From: Candidatus Fermentibacterota bacterium | GTDB taxonomy: Bacteria; Fermentibacterota; Fermentibacteria; Fermentibacterales; JCC-6 | Assembly: GCA_030592645.1 (NCBI GenBank) | Contig: JAUVIR010000010.1 | Location: 1-58,689 of the forward strand | Length of the DNA: 58,689 bases | Direction of reading: 5' to 3' | Shown: positions 37,599-46,629 of the stretch, one piece after another | Position numbering within the stretch: position 1 is the first letter of the stretch | Layout: each line of letters starts with the position of its first letter | Made by a program: the position numbers and the translations under genes | The notes under the pieces: generated by a model | What the model was told of the DNA's origin: nothing | Databases searched by the model: none | What the model saw: only the letters and a program-made list of their open reading frames with translations

Positions 37599-38248
37599 AT
37601 TGGGAAATACTTGGTATCTGGCTTGGAGCCATAGTAACGCTATGTCTTTACAGCTTCCTCTACCGCGATAACCCCTTCTACAAATTCGTGGAACATCTCT
37701 TTGTCGGCATGAGCGCCGGTTACTGGGTCATCTACAATATAGAGAACGTTCTAATACCCAACTGGTGGCAGAATATGTTCCCACCAGAAGGCGGATTCAA
37801 CGGGATCTGGATAATCCCAGGTGTATTCGCTCTTTTCATGATCGCGCGGATACTTCCGAAAACAGCTAGTCTTTCCAGGCTTTCTCTGGGAATGATTGTC
37901 GGCGTGGGAGCCGGACTGAACATGGTCAGCTTCTTCCAGACAAATGCACTGGCTCAGGTGAAGGGGACCATATTCTCTTTAGCCTCGGGCGGTGTGTGGA
38001 GCATTTTCAGCAGCCTGGTGCTGGTTGTCGGGGTTGTGAGCGGTCTGGTTTACTTCTTCTTCTCAAAGGCACATACCGGTGTGGTGGGAAGGACCGCTAA
38101 TGTTGGAATAACTATACTGATGGTCGCGTTCGGAGCCAGTTTCGGGTACACTATTATGGCACGCCTGAGTTTGCTCATCGGAAGATTCCAGTTCCTGCTT
38201 GAAGACTGGCTTCCGACAATTCCGCGCTTGCTGGGATTGGGCGGCTGA
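37595..38248 (+). CDS. polytopic membrane protein of unknown function
   Basis: Repeated hydrophobic helices; ATGA-type overlap with the previous gene. Confidence 0.65.
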   Translation: MNWEILGIWLGAIVTLCLYSFLYRDNPFYKFVEHLFVGMSAGYWVIYNIENVLIPNWWQNMFPPEGGFNGIWIIPGVFALFMIARILPKTASLSRLSLGMIVGVGAGLNMVSFFQTNALAQVKGTIFSLASGGVWSIFSSLVLVVGVVSGLVYFFFSKAHTGVVGRTANVGITILMVAFGASFGYTIMARLSLLIGRFQFLLEDWLPTIPRLLGLGG

Positions 38249-38257
38249 AATCTGTCG

Positions 38258-38422
38258 TAGGAGGTTGTCCGACAATGGGCATTGAGCAGAAGAGCCTCAT
38301 AGCTGAGATAGAATGGTTTCAGATTTGAGGAGAATACTGGATGTATTTGACGATAATATGTGAGCATTATAGCCAGATATGTGGTTTCTTATGCCGATGC
38401 TGCATTATCGGACAGCCTCCTA
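38258..38422. mobile_element. putative MITE-like element flanked by TA
   Basis: TAGGAGGTTGTCCGACAATG (38258-38277) versus CATTATCGGACAGCCTCCTA (38403-38422): 18/20 inverted match, ending in TA at both sides; ~125 bp non-coding interior. Confidence 0.45.
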
Positions 38423-38451
38423 GATCGGCTTGACGGGGCGCAAAGCCGGTC
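38423..38451 (+). ncRNA. strong stem-loop in the leader of the TonB receptor gene (function unknown)
   Basis: GATCGGCTT-GACGGGGCGCA-AAGCCGGTC, 9-bp stem with one G-U, 11-nt G-rich loop. Confidence 0.35.
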
Positions 38452-38652
38452 TTATGCTTTATTCAGATGGTATGTAACTCACTGAGGAGGTGTATTCTCA
38501 GAACTGTTCTAAGCTGTAATAAATAGCGTAACACCAAAGGTTTGCACAGCTTTTGAAAAAGTAAGAAGGAGGTGTCTCGAAATTGCTTTTTCACAGCTGA
38601 AGAATATTTTATCCGCATCATAGGTTGCGGACAGAAGAAAGGAGCTACAGCG

Positions 38653-41442
38653 GTGCGTAGAAAAGCAATGATAATGTCTTTTGCACTTGTGCTGTTCGTG
38701 GCTCTGTCAGTAACGGCAGGCACCACTGGAAAAATTGCCGGAAGGGTAACCGACATTTCAGGTAACCCACTGATAGGTGCCACCGTTATGGTCGTGGGAA
38801 CTTCCTACGGCGCAATGACGGATGCTAACGGAGAGTATTTCATTATCAACCTTCAGCCCGGTATTTACACTATATCGGCAAGTATGATTGGTATGAGTGA
38901 GAAGATAGCAGATGGACTAGCGGTCGTAGCCGACCAGACTTCTCCAATGAACTTTTCCCTTGATCCCGCTACTGTCGGAATAACATATATGACGGTATCT
39001 GACTCAAGAGGAATGATCGAGATGGGCGCCACAGAGACCTTTCATGTGATTGGGCGCGAAGAGATCAAAACCATGCCGGTTGCGGGTATTGCCGATGTGG
39101 TAAACCGTCAGGCAGGAGCCACTGACCGTGGAGGCCTTCACATGAGGGGCGGTCGCTCCGGTGAGGTCACCTATATGGTTGATGGTGTTGCCCAGATGGA
39201 TCCTACTTTTAACACATTCACCAGCAACATTCCCCTGTCCGGTGTGGCTGAAACCTCCATAATAAGTGGTGGCTTCGGGGCCGAATATGGTAATGCACAG
39301 TCCGGTGTTGTAAACATCATTACGCGCGAAGGCGGGCGCGATTACACCGGTTCTGTAAGCTGGAACGGTAACGACTGGCAGAAGCTTGGTATGGTCAGTG
39401 ACTGGACCTGGGGTGGAACATCCATAGATGACCCTCTGGAATGGAGATGGAGTAACATATCACCATTCTCAGAAGCCAGAACGAATCTTGAAGCTACAGT
39501 TGGAGGTCCCGAGCCCTTCACATCATACCTTCTTCCCGCAATAGGGCTGGATATTCCTGGAGATATGAGAGTATTCTTCTCCGGGGAGTTCCTCGAGACC
39601 GGTGGAGGAATGGATGGAAGGTATGGTTACGGTTTTGATGACTGGCAAACCCAGTGGACCGGTAACCTGAAACTGACATACAAACCTAACCCCAAGACCA
39701 AGATCAACCTTACAGGTTTCTTTATGGACAACACTTTCGGTTACGGAATCGGCAACTGGAGTGCGTATGAAAGCCGTTGGGCTTGGCACCTGTATGAATT
39801 GCCTTATATCGATGAAGATACGCTCTCCGAAACTTACGGAGACACTCTCTCCTGGGGAGAGGACATCCTATGGGGGTGCCCCACATTCTTCAGACAGAAC
39901 TACAGTGTTGGCGCAAGTGTCACCCAGACTCTGAGTGGTGCCACTTTCATGGAGATAAGGCTTAACCAGTTCGAGGCTGCCAGGGATTACAGAATCTATA
40001 ATGATCCCAGTGATACCCTCAACACCACCGAATTTTACGGAGAGGATTTCAGCTGGGAAGACTGGCAGAGTGTTACTCCAACTAGAATTATTGATTTCGA
40101 CGGATTCTACAGAGGCGGAAGAAACCGTTCCGTCTGGGGGGAAAGAAGAAGTACAACTTCTACTTTCAGAACCGACATAACAAGCCAGATTAGCCAGCAA
40201 CATCAATTGAAAGCCGGTTTTGAAGCCCAGTACTTCGATGTATTTGACTACTCTGTTGACCTGGCCTCGGGAGGGAATATCTATGCCCAAAGGTATCATA
40301 TATTCCCTAATTCCGGAGCCGCCTACATCCAGGACAAAATGGAATACAGGGGAATGATAGTCAATGCCGGTCTCCGGTTCGACTACTTTAACTCGAACTT
40401 CGATGACTACCCCGCTGATCTTACCGATCCTATCAATTCGGGAGTAGCTCCTGGAGAACCTGGCTATATTAAAAATCCTATAAGCGTTCCCATCAAATAC
40501 CACCTGAGTCCCAGAATTGGATTCTCTCATCCGATTACCGAACGCGATGTACTGCATTTTACTTATGGTCACTACTTCCAGACGCCACAGTTCGATAGAA
40601 TGTATGGTGGTGCGGATTACAACCTTTCCGGTGCGTATCCTCAGGTAGGAAATCCTGACCTCTCAGCTGAGGAAACGATTTCCTACGAGGTTGGTGTGAA
40701 GCATATGTTCGATGATGTCACAATGATAGATGTCACCGGTTACTACAAAGACATCACAGGCCTTCTGGATATGCAGAAAAACTATTATACAGCGCTTGAA
40801 TCTTACGACCTCTTCATCAATGGTGATTACGGAAACGTAAGAGGAGCCGAGTTCAATTTCATCAGACGTCCCAGTGATTTCTGGTCAGGCAGCATCAACT
40901 ACACGTATTCAGTCGCAATGGGAAAAAGTTCCAACTCAACTCAGAACTACACCTATGCATGGGCTAACTGGATCGTTCCCAAGGTTGAATCTCCTCTTGA
41001 CTGGGATGAGAGACATCGTGTAAATGTGGAATTCGATTTCCGCATTCCCAGGGGTGAAGGACCAAGACTTGGTGACACTCCTTTCCTTGAAGGATTCGGT
41101 GCTCATGTTTCCTGGACGTATGGAAGCGGATTCCCGTACAGCTCAGCCAATCAGGGAACCGCGCAGCCTGTTATCAACAATAGTAGATATCCCTGGACGA
41201 TGATGACAACCCTGAAGGTCAACAAAACTTTCTGGGTAGGTCCTGTAATCCTTGATGCCTACTGCCAGGTTAATAACCTCTTCAACAGGCAGAATATTGA
41301 TACCATCATAGATGCGGGCTGGTACGACGCAGACCAGGACGGTAACGGAGAGCCAGATAATGATCCAACTGGTCAGTATAGCAATCCGTACGTATTCAGC
41401 AGACCCCGTATGATCAGGTTTGGTCTTGGATTTGAATGGTAA
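38653..41442 (+). CDS. TonB-dependent receptor with N-terminal carboxypeptidase-regulatory-like domain
   Basis: Signal peptide; GKIAGRVTDISGNPLIGATVMVVGTSYGAMTDANGEYFI; plug EEIKTMPVAGIADVVNRQAG...GGFGAEYGNAQSGVVNIITREGG; C-terminal FGLGFEW. Likely start GTG 38653 (SD AAAGGAG). Confidence 0.9.
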   Translation: MRRKAMIMSFALVLFVALSVTAGTTGKIAGRVTDISGNPLIGATVMVVGTSYGAMTDANGEYFIINLQPGIYTISASMIGMSEKIADGLAVVADQTSPMNFSLDPATVGITYMTVSDSRGMIEMGATETFHVIGREEIKTMPVAGIADVVNRQAGATDRGGLHMRGGRSGEVTYMVDGVAQMDPTFNTFTSNIPLSGVAETSIISGGFGAEYGNAQSGVVNIITREGGRDYTGSVSWNGNDWQKLGMVSDWTWGGTSIDDPLEWRWSNISPFSEARTNLEATVGGPEPFTSYLLPAIGLDIPGDMRVFFSGEFLETGGGMDGRYGYGFDDWQTQWTGNLKLTYKPNPKTKINLTGFFMDNTFGYGIGNWSAYESRWAWHLYELPYIDEDTLSETYGDTLSWGEDILWGCPTFFRQNYSVGASVTQTLSGATFMEIRLNQFEAARDYRIYNDPSDTLNTTEFYGEDFSWEDWQSVTPTRIIDFDGFYRGGRNRSVWGERRSTTSTFRTDITSQISQQHQLKAGFEAQYFDVFDYSVDLASGGNIYAQRYHIFPNSGAAYIQDKMEYRGMIVNAGLRFDYFNSNFDDYPADLTDPINSGVAPGEPGYIKNPISVPIKYHLSPRIGFSHPITERDVLHFTYGHYFQTPQFDRMYGGADYNLSGAYPQVGNPDLSAEETISYEVGVKHMFDDVTMIDVTGYYKDITGLLDMQKNYYTALESYDLFINGDYGNVRGAEFNFIRRPSDFWSGSINYTYSVAMGKSSNSTQNYTYAWANWIVPKVESPLDWDERHRVNVEFDFRIPRGEGPRLGDTPFLEGFGAHVSWTYGSGFPYSSANQGTAQPVINNSRYPWTMMTTLKVNKTFWVGPVILDAYCQVNNLFNRQNIDTIIDAGWYDADQDGNGEPDNDPTGQYSNPYVFSRPRMIRFGLGFEW

Positions 41443-41457
41443 ACTGAATTCTTCCGC

Positions 41458-41485
41458 TCAGCAGCGGTTGCATAACCGCTGCTGA
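41458..41485 (+). other. intergenic perfect hairpin
   Basis: TCAGCAGCGGTT-GCAT-AACCGCTGCTGA, 12-bp stem, no U-tract, between TonB receptor and exbB-like gene. Confidence 0.7.
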
Positions 41486-41510
41486 ACCAAAGAAGAAGGA
41501 GTGATAATAG

Positions 41511-42353
41511 ATGCGAAAATTCCTGCTACTGTTCCTCGTGCTTTCTGCCGCCTTATGGGCACAGCCCGGGGAACCCGGTTCCGATGCCCCCGCAGGTGAA
41601 GAAACCGCAGAGGTAACGGAAGAGCAGACCGAACCGGCAGAAGAAACCATTGAGGAGACGGTTGTTGAAGAGACAATCGAGGAAACTCAAGAAGGAGAGG
41701 AGGTAGAGCGGGCACAGAGCGCCAGTATGGATCTGAAGGATCTTTTCATATCCGGTGGACCCTTCATGTACCCCCTTCTGCTTGCTCTTCTTATCGGTAT
41801 TGCCGTATCGGTCGAAAGGTTCCTTTCATATAGAAAAGTAAAGATCAATGTAGGCTCCTTCCTTGAAAAAATGGGTGGCTTCATCCGCAAGGGAGATGTT
41901 AAAGGAGCCGAGGAACTGTGCGAGCGCACAAGAGGCCCAGTGGCGGCAATAATGCACGCCGGTCTCCTGCGCCACGATAAAGGGCTTGAAGCCGTTGAGA
42001 AAGCGGTTGAGAGTTCAGGCGGAATCGAGATGGCATACCTTGAGAAGGGTATAGTCGTACTCGCTTCGGTTTCGAGTATCGCTCCGATGCTGGGATTTCT
42101 CGGAACCGTTTCTGGTATGATCAGAGCCTTCGGTGAGATAGCCGCCGCAAAGAACGTTGAAGCAAGTCTGGTCGCCGGTGGTATTCAGGAAGCACTGATA
42201 ACTACCGCTACAGGTCTTGTTATAGCGATCCCGATCCAGATATCGCATAACTACTTCATATCCAGGATCGGTAAGTTCGTTGTTGATATGGAAGAGGCCA
42301 GCATATTCCTTGTGGATACACTGGCTGAAATGGAGCACCTGAAGCAGCTTTAA
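41511..42353 (+). CDS. MotA/TolQ/ExbB proton channel family protein with signal peptide and acidic linker
   Basis: FMYPLLLALLIGIAVSVERFLSY; ASVSSIAPMLGFLGTVSGMIRAF; ATGLVIAIPIQISHNYF. Glu/Thr-rich N-terminal segment after a signal peptide. Confidence 0.92.
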   Translation: MRKFLLLFLVLSAALWAQPGEPGSDAPAGEETAEVTEEQTEPAEETIEETVVEETIEETQEGEEVERAQSASMDLKDLFISGGPFMYPLLLALLIGIAVSVERFLSYRKVKINVGSFLEKMGGFIRKGDVKGAEELCERTRGPVAAIMHAGLLRHDKGLEAVEKAVESSGGIEMAYLEKGIVVLASVSSIAPMLGFLGTVSGMIRAFGEIAAAKNVEASLVAGGIQEALITTATGLVIAIPIQISHNYFISRIGKFVVDMEEASIFLVDTLAEMEHLKQL

Positions 42354-42362
42354 GGAGCATGG

Positions 42363-43112
42363 ATGCGGATACGTAACAGACCGAGAGCAAGCGGGGCCAT
42401 CCCCGACGCCTCAATGTCCGACATTGCATTCCTGCTGCTGTTGTTCTTCCTGGTCACAACGACATTCGAAGTTCAGAAGGGTATCTCCTACAAACTTCCC
42501 AAGAAGCCCGACGAGACAACCGTAGAGGTTGTAATCGACGAGACTAACAGGCTTGTCATGACCATTAAGCAATGGGGAGCCCACGAGTATGTGGTACTGA
42601 TCGATCAGGCACCGCCCGATGGTCCCCTGCAAAGAGCAAGAGCTGGAGAAGATGTAAGTCTCCAGGACACAACTCTGCAGAATGGTATAAGAACACTGGC
42701 TGCGCAGAGGGCTGAGGCCATAGACGCAGTCCAGAGCAGGCTTTTGAATAACCTGGAAGTTGCAAAAGGTCTTCCATCCGGAACTTTCAGTTCCCTGGAA
42801 ACCGCTATTGCCGCGGAAAATCTTGTAGCCATGATACGTCCCGGGATCATAAGGACGTATCTGGGAGCAGCCACCCCGATGGAGACTTCCCAAGTTTTCG
42901 GTGAAGTCGCCTTCGGAGATACACTGGTGCTTTCCGATGCAAGACAGGGAGACATAGCATCTGCGGTAAGAGAAAGCGAGCTCGTAGTAATCCTCAAGTT
43001 CTTCCCTGACTGTGATTACGAGGGCATGGTACATGCTCTTGATGTTCTGCGCATGAACGGTGTAAGCAGAACGGGAATCACAATTCAGCAGCGGATGGGA
43101 GGTGGCGCATAA
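42363..43112 (+). CDS. ExbD/TolR family protein (large, with insertion)
   Basis: IPDASMSDIAFLLLLFFLVTTTFEVQKGISYKLP; C-terminal VILKFFPDCDYEGMVHALDVLRMNGVSRTGI. Confidence 0.88.
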   Translation: MRIRNRPRASGAIPDASMSDIAFLLLLFFLVTTTFEVQKGISYKLPKKPDETTVEVVIDETNRLVMTIKQWGAHEYVVLIDQAPPDGPLQRARAGEDVSLQDTTLQNGIRTLAAQRAEAIDAVQSRLLNNLEVAKGLPSGTFSSLETAIAAENLVAMIRPGIIRTYLGAATPMETSQVFGEVAFGDTLVLSDARQGDIASAVRESELVVILKFFPDCDYEGMVHALDVLRMNGVSRTGITIQQRMGGGA

Positions 43113-43576
43113 TGAAGTTCAAGAGCAGAATGAAAGTTGGAAGTACAATTTTCACGGGAACTATGGCTGATATTGTCTTCCTTCTTCTTGTATTCTTTAT
43201 GGCTACCACCCTTTTCAAGGAAGAAGGCGGATTGAGGGTTCGTTTTCCCCAGGCGCATCCACAGGTAATGAGCGAACTTGGAAAACAGTTCCTTACCGTG
43301 ACTGTCTGGATTAAGCAGAGCGATCCGGGGAACGATAACAGTGAACTTATTGCGAGAATCGGTGATTACGACATGCCTGTCGATCAGGTTGCCGAACAGC
43401 TGAGCCGATTGAGCAGTAAGTTCTGGCGTGAGCAGAATCAGAAGCTAGATGTAGTTGTGCTCAACGTAGATACAAGAGTTCCTATGGAAGATATTGTTGG
43501 TCTTTTTAACGACATGCGGTTCGAGGAAATCTACAGCATTCAGTTCAATGCTGAAGATCTCGGACTGTACAATTGA
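43112..43576 (+). CDS. ExbD/TolR family protein
   Basis: STIFTGTMADIVFLLLVFFMATTLFKEEGGLRVRFP; start/stop overlap with the preceding exbD-like gene. Confidence 0.88.
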   Translation: MKFKSRMKVGSTIFTGTMADIVFLLLVFFMATTLFKEEGGLRVRFPQAHPQVMSELGKQFLTVTVWIKQSDPGNDNSELIARIGDYDMPVDQVAEQLSRLSSKFWREQNQKLDVVVLNVDTRVPMEDIVGLFNDMRFEEIYSIQFNAEDLGLYN

Positions 43577-43586
43577 AGGGGGGAAA

Positions 43587-44252
43587 ATGACTGAGAACAG
43601 ATCGGACTCCAGAAATTCCTCCCTGAACTTTGAACTGGGAGTAGTGATCGGACTTGCCATTCTGTTAGTCTTCTTCGAGCTTATCCCGGCTGGTGAGATG
43701 GGCAGGCTTTCTACCCGTACATCAGATTCCGAAATGGAAGCAGTGGAAACGGATATCGCTTTCGATGACACTGTCGAGGAACAGGAAGAGGAAGTCGAGG
43801 CAGAACAGGAAGAGTTGGAGCAGGAAACCGAAGAAATGGTAGAGGAAATCAGTCAGGACATAACTTTGTCCCTTGATGCCGATACAACAGGACTGTCAAC
43901 GGTTGAAACGATTGAGCAGGGAGAAGAGCTCAATCAGGGTCAGACAGAGGAAATGGGACCGCCGCGGTTCATGCCTGCAGAGGTATTTCCGGTCTGCACC
44001 TACCAGCCTCGTCCGGATTACCCGGCGATGGCTGCACAGGCCGGGGTGGAGGGAACAGTCACCCTCTGGGTGTATGTAGCCTCCAGCGGTTCAGTCTCTG
44101 ATGTAAGGCTGTACAACTCCAGCGGGGTTAACTCACTGGATGATGCGGCACTGTCAGCGGCATGGAATACAAGGTGGACACCAGCTCAGAATAACGGTAT
44201 TCCGGTAGGTGTCTGGACAACGTTTACTGTTAATTTCACTCTTGCGAATTGA
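43587..44252 (+). CDS. TonB-like energy transducer with acidic linker
   Basis: N-terminal TM; Glu-rich linker; TonB C-domain YQPRPDYPAMAAQAGVEGTVTLWVYVASSGSVSDVRLYNSSGVNSLDDAALSAAWNTRWTPA. Confidence 0.9.
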   Translation: MTENRSDSRNSSLNFELGVVIGLAILLVFFELIPAGEMGRLSTRTSDSEMEAVETDIAFDDTVEEQEEEVEAEQEELEQETEEMVEEISQDITLSLDADTTGLSTVETIEQGEELNQGQTEEMGPPRFMPAEVFPVCTYQPRPDYPAMAAQAGVEGTVTLWVYVASSGSVSDVRLYNSSGVNSLDDAALSAAWNTRWTPAQNNGIPVGVWTTFTVNFTLAN

Positions 44253-44369
44253 TGTTAACTTAATGAAGATCGGAATAGTAACTATTACAGTAGATCGCGG
44301 AAACTGTGCGGGGGATCCACGATGGATCTCTCAACAGGCGCGAAATATGAATTGGAGGTGAAAGAGAGT

Positions 44370-46616
44370 ATGAGGAACTCTAGGTACACATACGGGTTCC
44401 TGGTACTCACGGTACTTGCAGTGTTCACACTGACAGGTACCGGCCTTGCGAGGGAATTGGGAGAAGCTGCAATACCAGCGAATACAGGGACGGATCAGTC
44501 CCGGCCGCCGGTGGTGGCTACCCTTATGAACCTCAGCAACGTTTGGAGTGCCTTTTTTAACGTGGGCTTAATGGGTGATCCTGATGCGAACTATCCGTCC
44601 ATGGAATGGCCTGGCGGAGAGGGTAGCGGTTATCTGTACGCAGGCGACTTTTGGAGCGCCTGCTACGGACCCGTATCCGTCTGGGGAGATTCAGTCGGTT
44701 ACTGGGCAAGTCTAAGCGACTTCTCGACCGGTTATGAGTATCGACCCAGTGTCGGCTACCCTGCTGAAAAGCTCAATCCCGGACCGGTAGCCCTTGAGGA
44801 AGTCCATTACGGCTTTGATGACTGGAGTCCATCACACAACTCCGACTCTTACGGACTATTTGTCTATCAGGAAAACTACGACTGGGGAACTCCCGGCTAT
44901 AATAACTTTATAGCCACACAATACGATATACTTCACTTCAGTGATGAAGGAAATCCAGGAGTGCCTCTCGGTGGGTTCGTAATGGCCATAAGAGCTGACT
45001 GCGATGTGGCAACAGCTGATATCACAGAGTGTCATATCGATGATCTTGTATACTATGATGGCCATGCCATCTGGTGCAACGATCCTATCGCGACCTTCGA
45101 ATACGAATTCGATGGCGGTCTGAAAGCCAGTGAGCAGGACGAATACACTTATCAGCAGAACCCTGACAATCCGCTTCCCGAAGACGACCCTCAGAACATC
45201 TACTACCACTACAACTACGCCGGTTCGGATGGGATTATGGATAACGATATCGACGGAAACGGTGTAAGTGATCATTTCACCATTCTGTTCAAGACGATGG
45301 TGGCAACCGGTGATACAGTCTGGCTTCCAGCCAACACTGCAGGGCTTATCCCCTTCGCGGACGGAATGCCATTGAATCACTGGGAGCAGACCGTAGGCGA
45401 TACCATCTATCACGTTGTCCCCAGGAACATGAGCTACATGTGGGACAGCGACCATCTTGCGTCAAGCGCGGATGATAGTGGTGAACCTGCAATTACTCCT
45501 CCCGCCAATGGTTTTATTGGTTGGAGACTGCTTGATTTCTATATCGTTAAGGCTGGCGGAACCATCGAAAGGCCTATCGATGTATACGATTATCCGATTC
45601 CTCTATCTCATTCCTGGTGGAACTGGGAAAGTGATCCGGGTATTGATCAAGAGACTTACAATTACATGTGGGGTCAGAACCCTGATATAAACGGTAGACA
45701 CAGCGGTCCCATGTATCTGTCAGGTTGGATCGGAAACGAATACACACCTGCAGCCTTTGCACCAGAGAATCCAGGACCTTTCCCTGTTGTTCATAACAAT
45801 CCGAAGGCCCTTGGATATCCCGTGTTTGACTACAGGTTCCTGATAACTGCAGGTCCGGTCAACCTTGAGGATGGAGACTCTCTTCATGTATCCGGTGGAT
45901 GGGTTATCGGTCTTGGTCTAGCAGGACTTCGACAGGCATCTGATGACATGCTTGATGCATTCTACCGTGACGGTGGATGGGGTGTACCATCTCTTCCGCC
46001 TACACCTGTCCTGTTCTACAGTGCAGGTGACGGAGAAGTACAGCTCGAGTGGGGTTCGAATGCTGAATCCTACAACCCGCTGGGTGGATACAATGTCTAC
46101 AGAGCAACCTTCGAGCCCTCAGGCTGGACGCTTGTTGCTTCTCTGAACACTGGTAATTTCTCATACACTGACGAATCCGTTACCAACGGTTACCCCTATT
46201 ACTACGTTGTATGCTCATACGATTCCGAAACGGAAGTCGAGAGCACCAAGTCCAACTACAAACAGACGATAGAGGGAACTCCAATCGCTGTAGTACCTGT
46301 AGGCGGGCCAAGTGCCAACTGGATAGAGAACGTCAGTGTTGTTCCTAACCCCTACAGGGGTTCGGCCGCATGGGAGCAGACATATCTTGATAAGATCGCT
46401 TTTATCAATCTGCCGCCCATGTGCAATATTCACATTTACACACTTGCCGGAGATCATGTGATAACCATTGAACACGAAAGCTGGAGCGGAAACGAAGGCA
46501 CAGCATTCTGGGATCTGGTTAGCAGGAACGATCAGGAAGTAACGTCAGGTCTCTACATTTATCGTGTTGAGACAATGACTGATTACGTTATCGGCAAGTT
46601 TGCCATAATCAAGTAG
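44370..46616 (+). CDS. secreted protein with FN3-like domain and FlgD/T9SS-like C-terminal domain
   Basis: Signal peptide; GYNVYRATFEPSGWTLVASLNTGNFSYTDESVTNGYPYYYVV (FN3); C-terminus VVPNPYRGSAAWEQ...ITFWDL-like...TSGLYIYRVE. Start ATG 44370 (ORF track: 44322). Confidence 0.75.
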   Translation: MRNSRYTYGFLVLTVLAVFTLTGTGLARELGEAAIPANTGTDQSRPPVVATLMNLSNVWSAFFNVGLMGDPDANYPSMEWPGGEGSGYLYAGDFWSACYGPVSVWGDSVGYWASLSDFSTGYEYRPSVGYPAEKLNPGPVALEEVHYGFDDWSPSHNSDSYGLFVYQENYDWGTPGYNNFIATQYDILHFSDEGNPGVPLGGFVMAIRADCDVATADITECHIDDLVYYDGHAIWCNDPIATFEYEFDGGLKASEQDEYTYQQNPDNPLPEDDPQNIYYHYNYAGSDGIMDNDIDGNGVSDHFTILFKTMVATGDTVWLPANTAGLIPFADGMPLNHWEQTVGDTIYHVVPRNMSYMWDSDHLASSADDSGEPAITPPANGFIGWRLLDFYIVKAGGTIERPIDVYDYPIPLSHSWWNWESDPGIDQETYNYMWGQNPDINGRHSGPMYLSGWIGNEYTPAAFAPENPGPFPVVHNNPKALGYPVFDYRFLITAGPVNLEDGDSLHVSGGWVIGLGLAGLRQASDDMLDAFYRDGGWGVPSLPPTPVLFYSAGDGEVQLEWGSNAESYNPLGGYNVYRATFEPSGWTLVASLNTGNFSYTDESVTNGYPYYYVVCSYDSETEVESTKSNYKQTIEGTPIAVVPVGGPSANWIENVSVVPNPYRGSAAWEQTYLDKIAFINLPPMCNIHIYTLAGDHVITIEHESWSGNEGTAFWDLVSRNDQEVTSGLYIYRVETMTDYVIGKFAIIK

Positions 46617-46629
46617 GAAAGGAGTGACC

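Noticed and set aside
38380-38490. c-di-GMP-I (GEMM) riboswitch upstream of the TonB receptor
   Set aside because: CGGGGCGCAAAGCCGGTCT resembles the GEMM 3' core, but the obligatory GGCAAACC partner and GNRA hairpin are missing, and the 9-bp GATCGGCTT/AAGCCGGTC stem is incompatible. Kept only as a generic structured-leader finding.
39868-40572. 234-aa minus-strand ORF in the TonB receptor gene
   Set aside because: Antisense to the receptor barrel region; no independent support.
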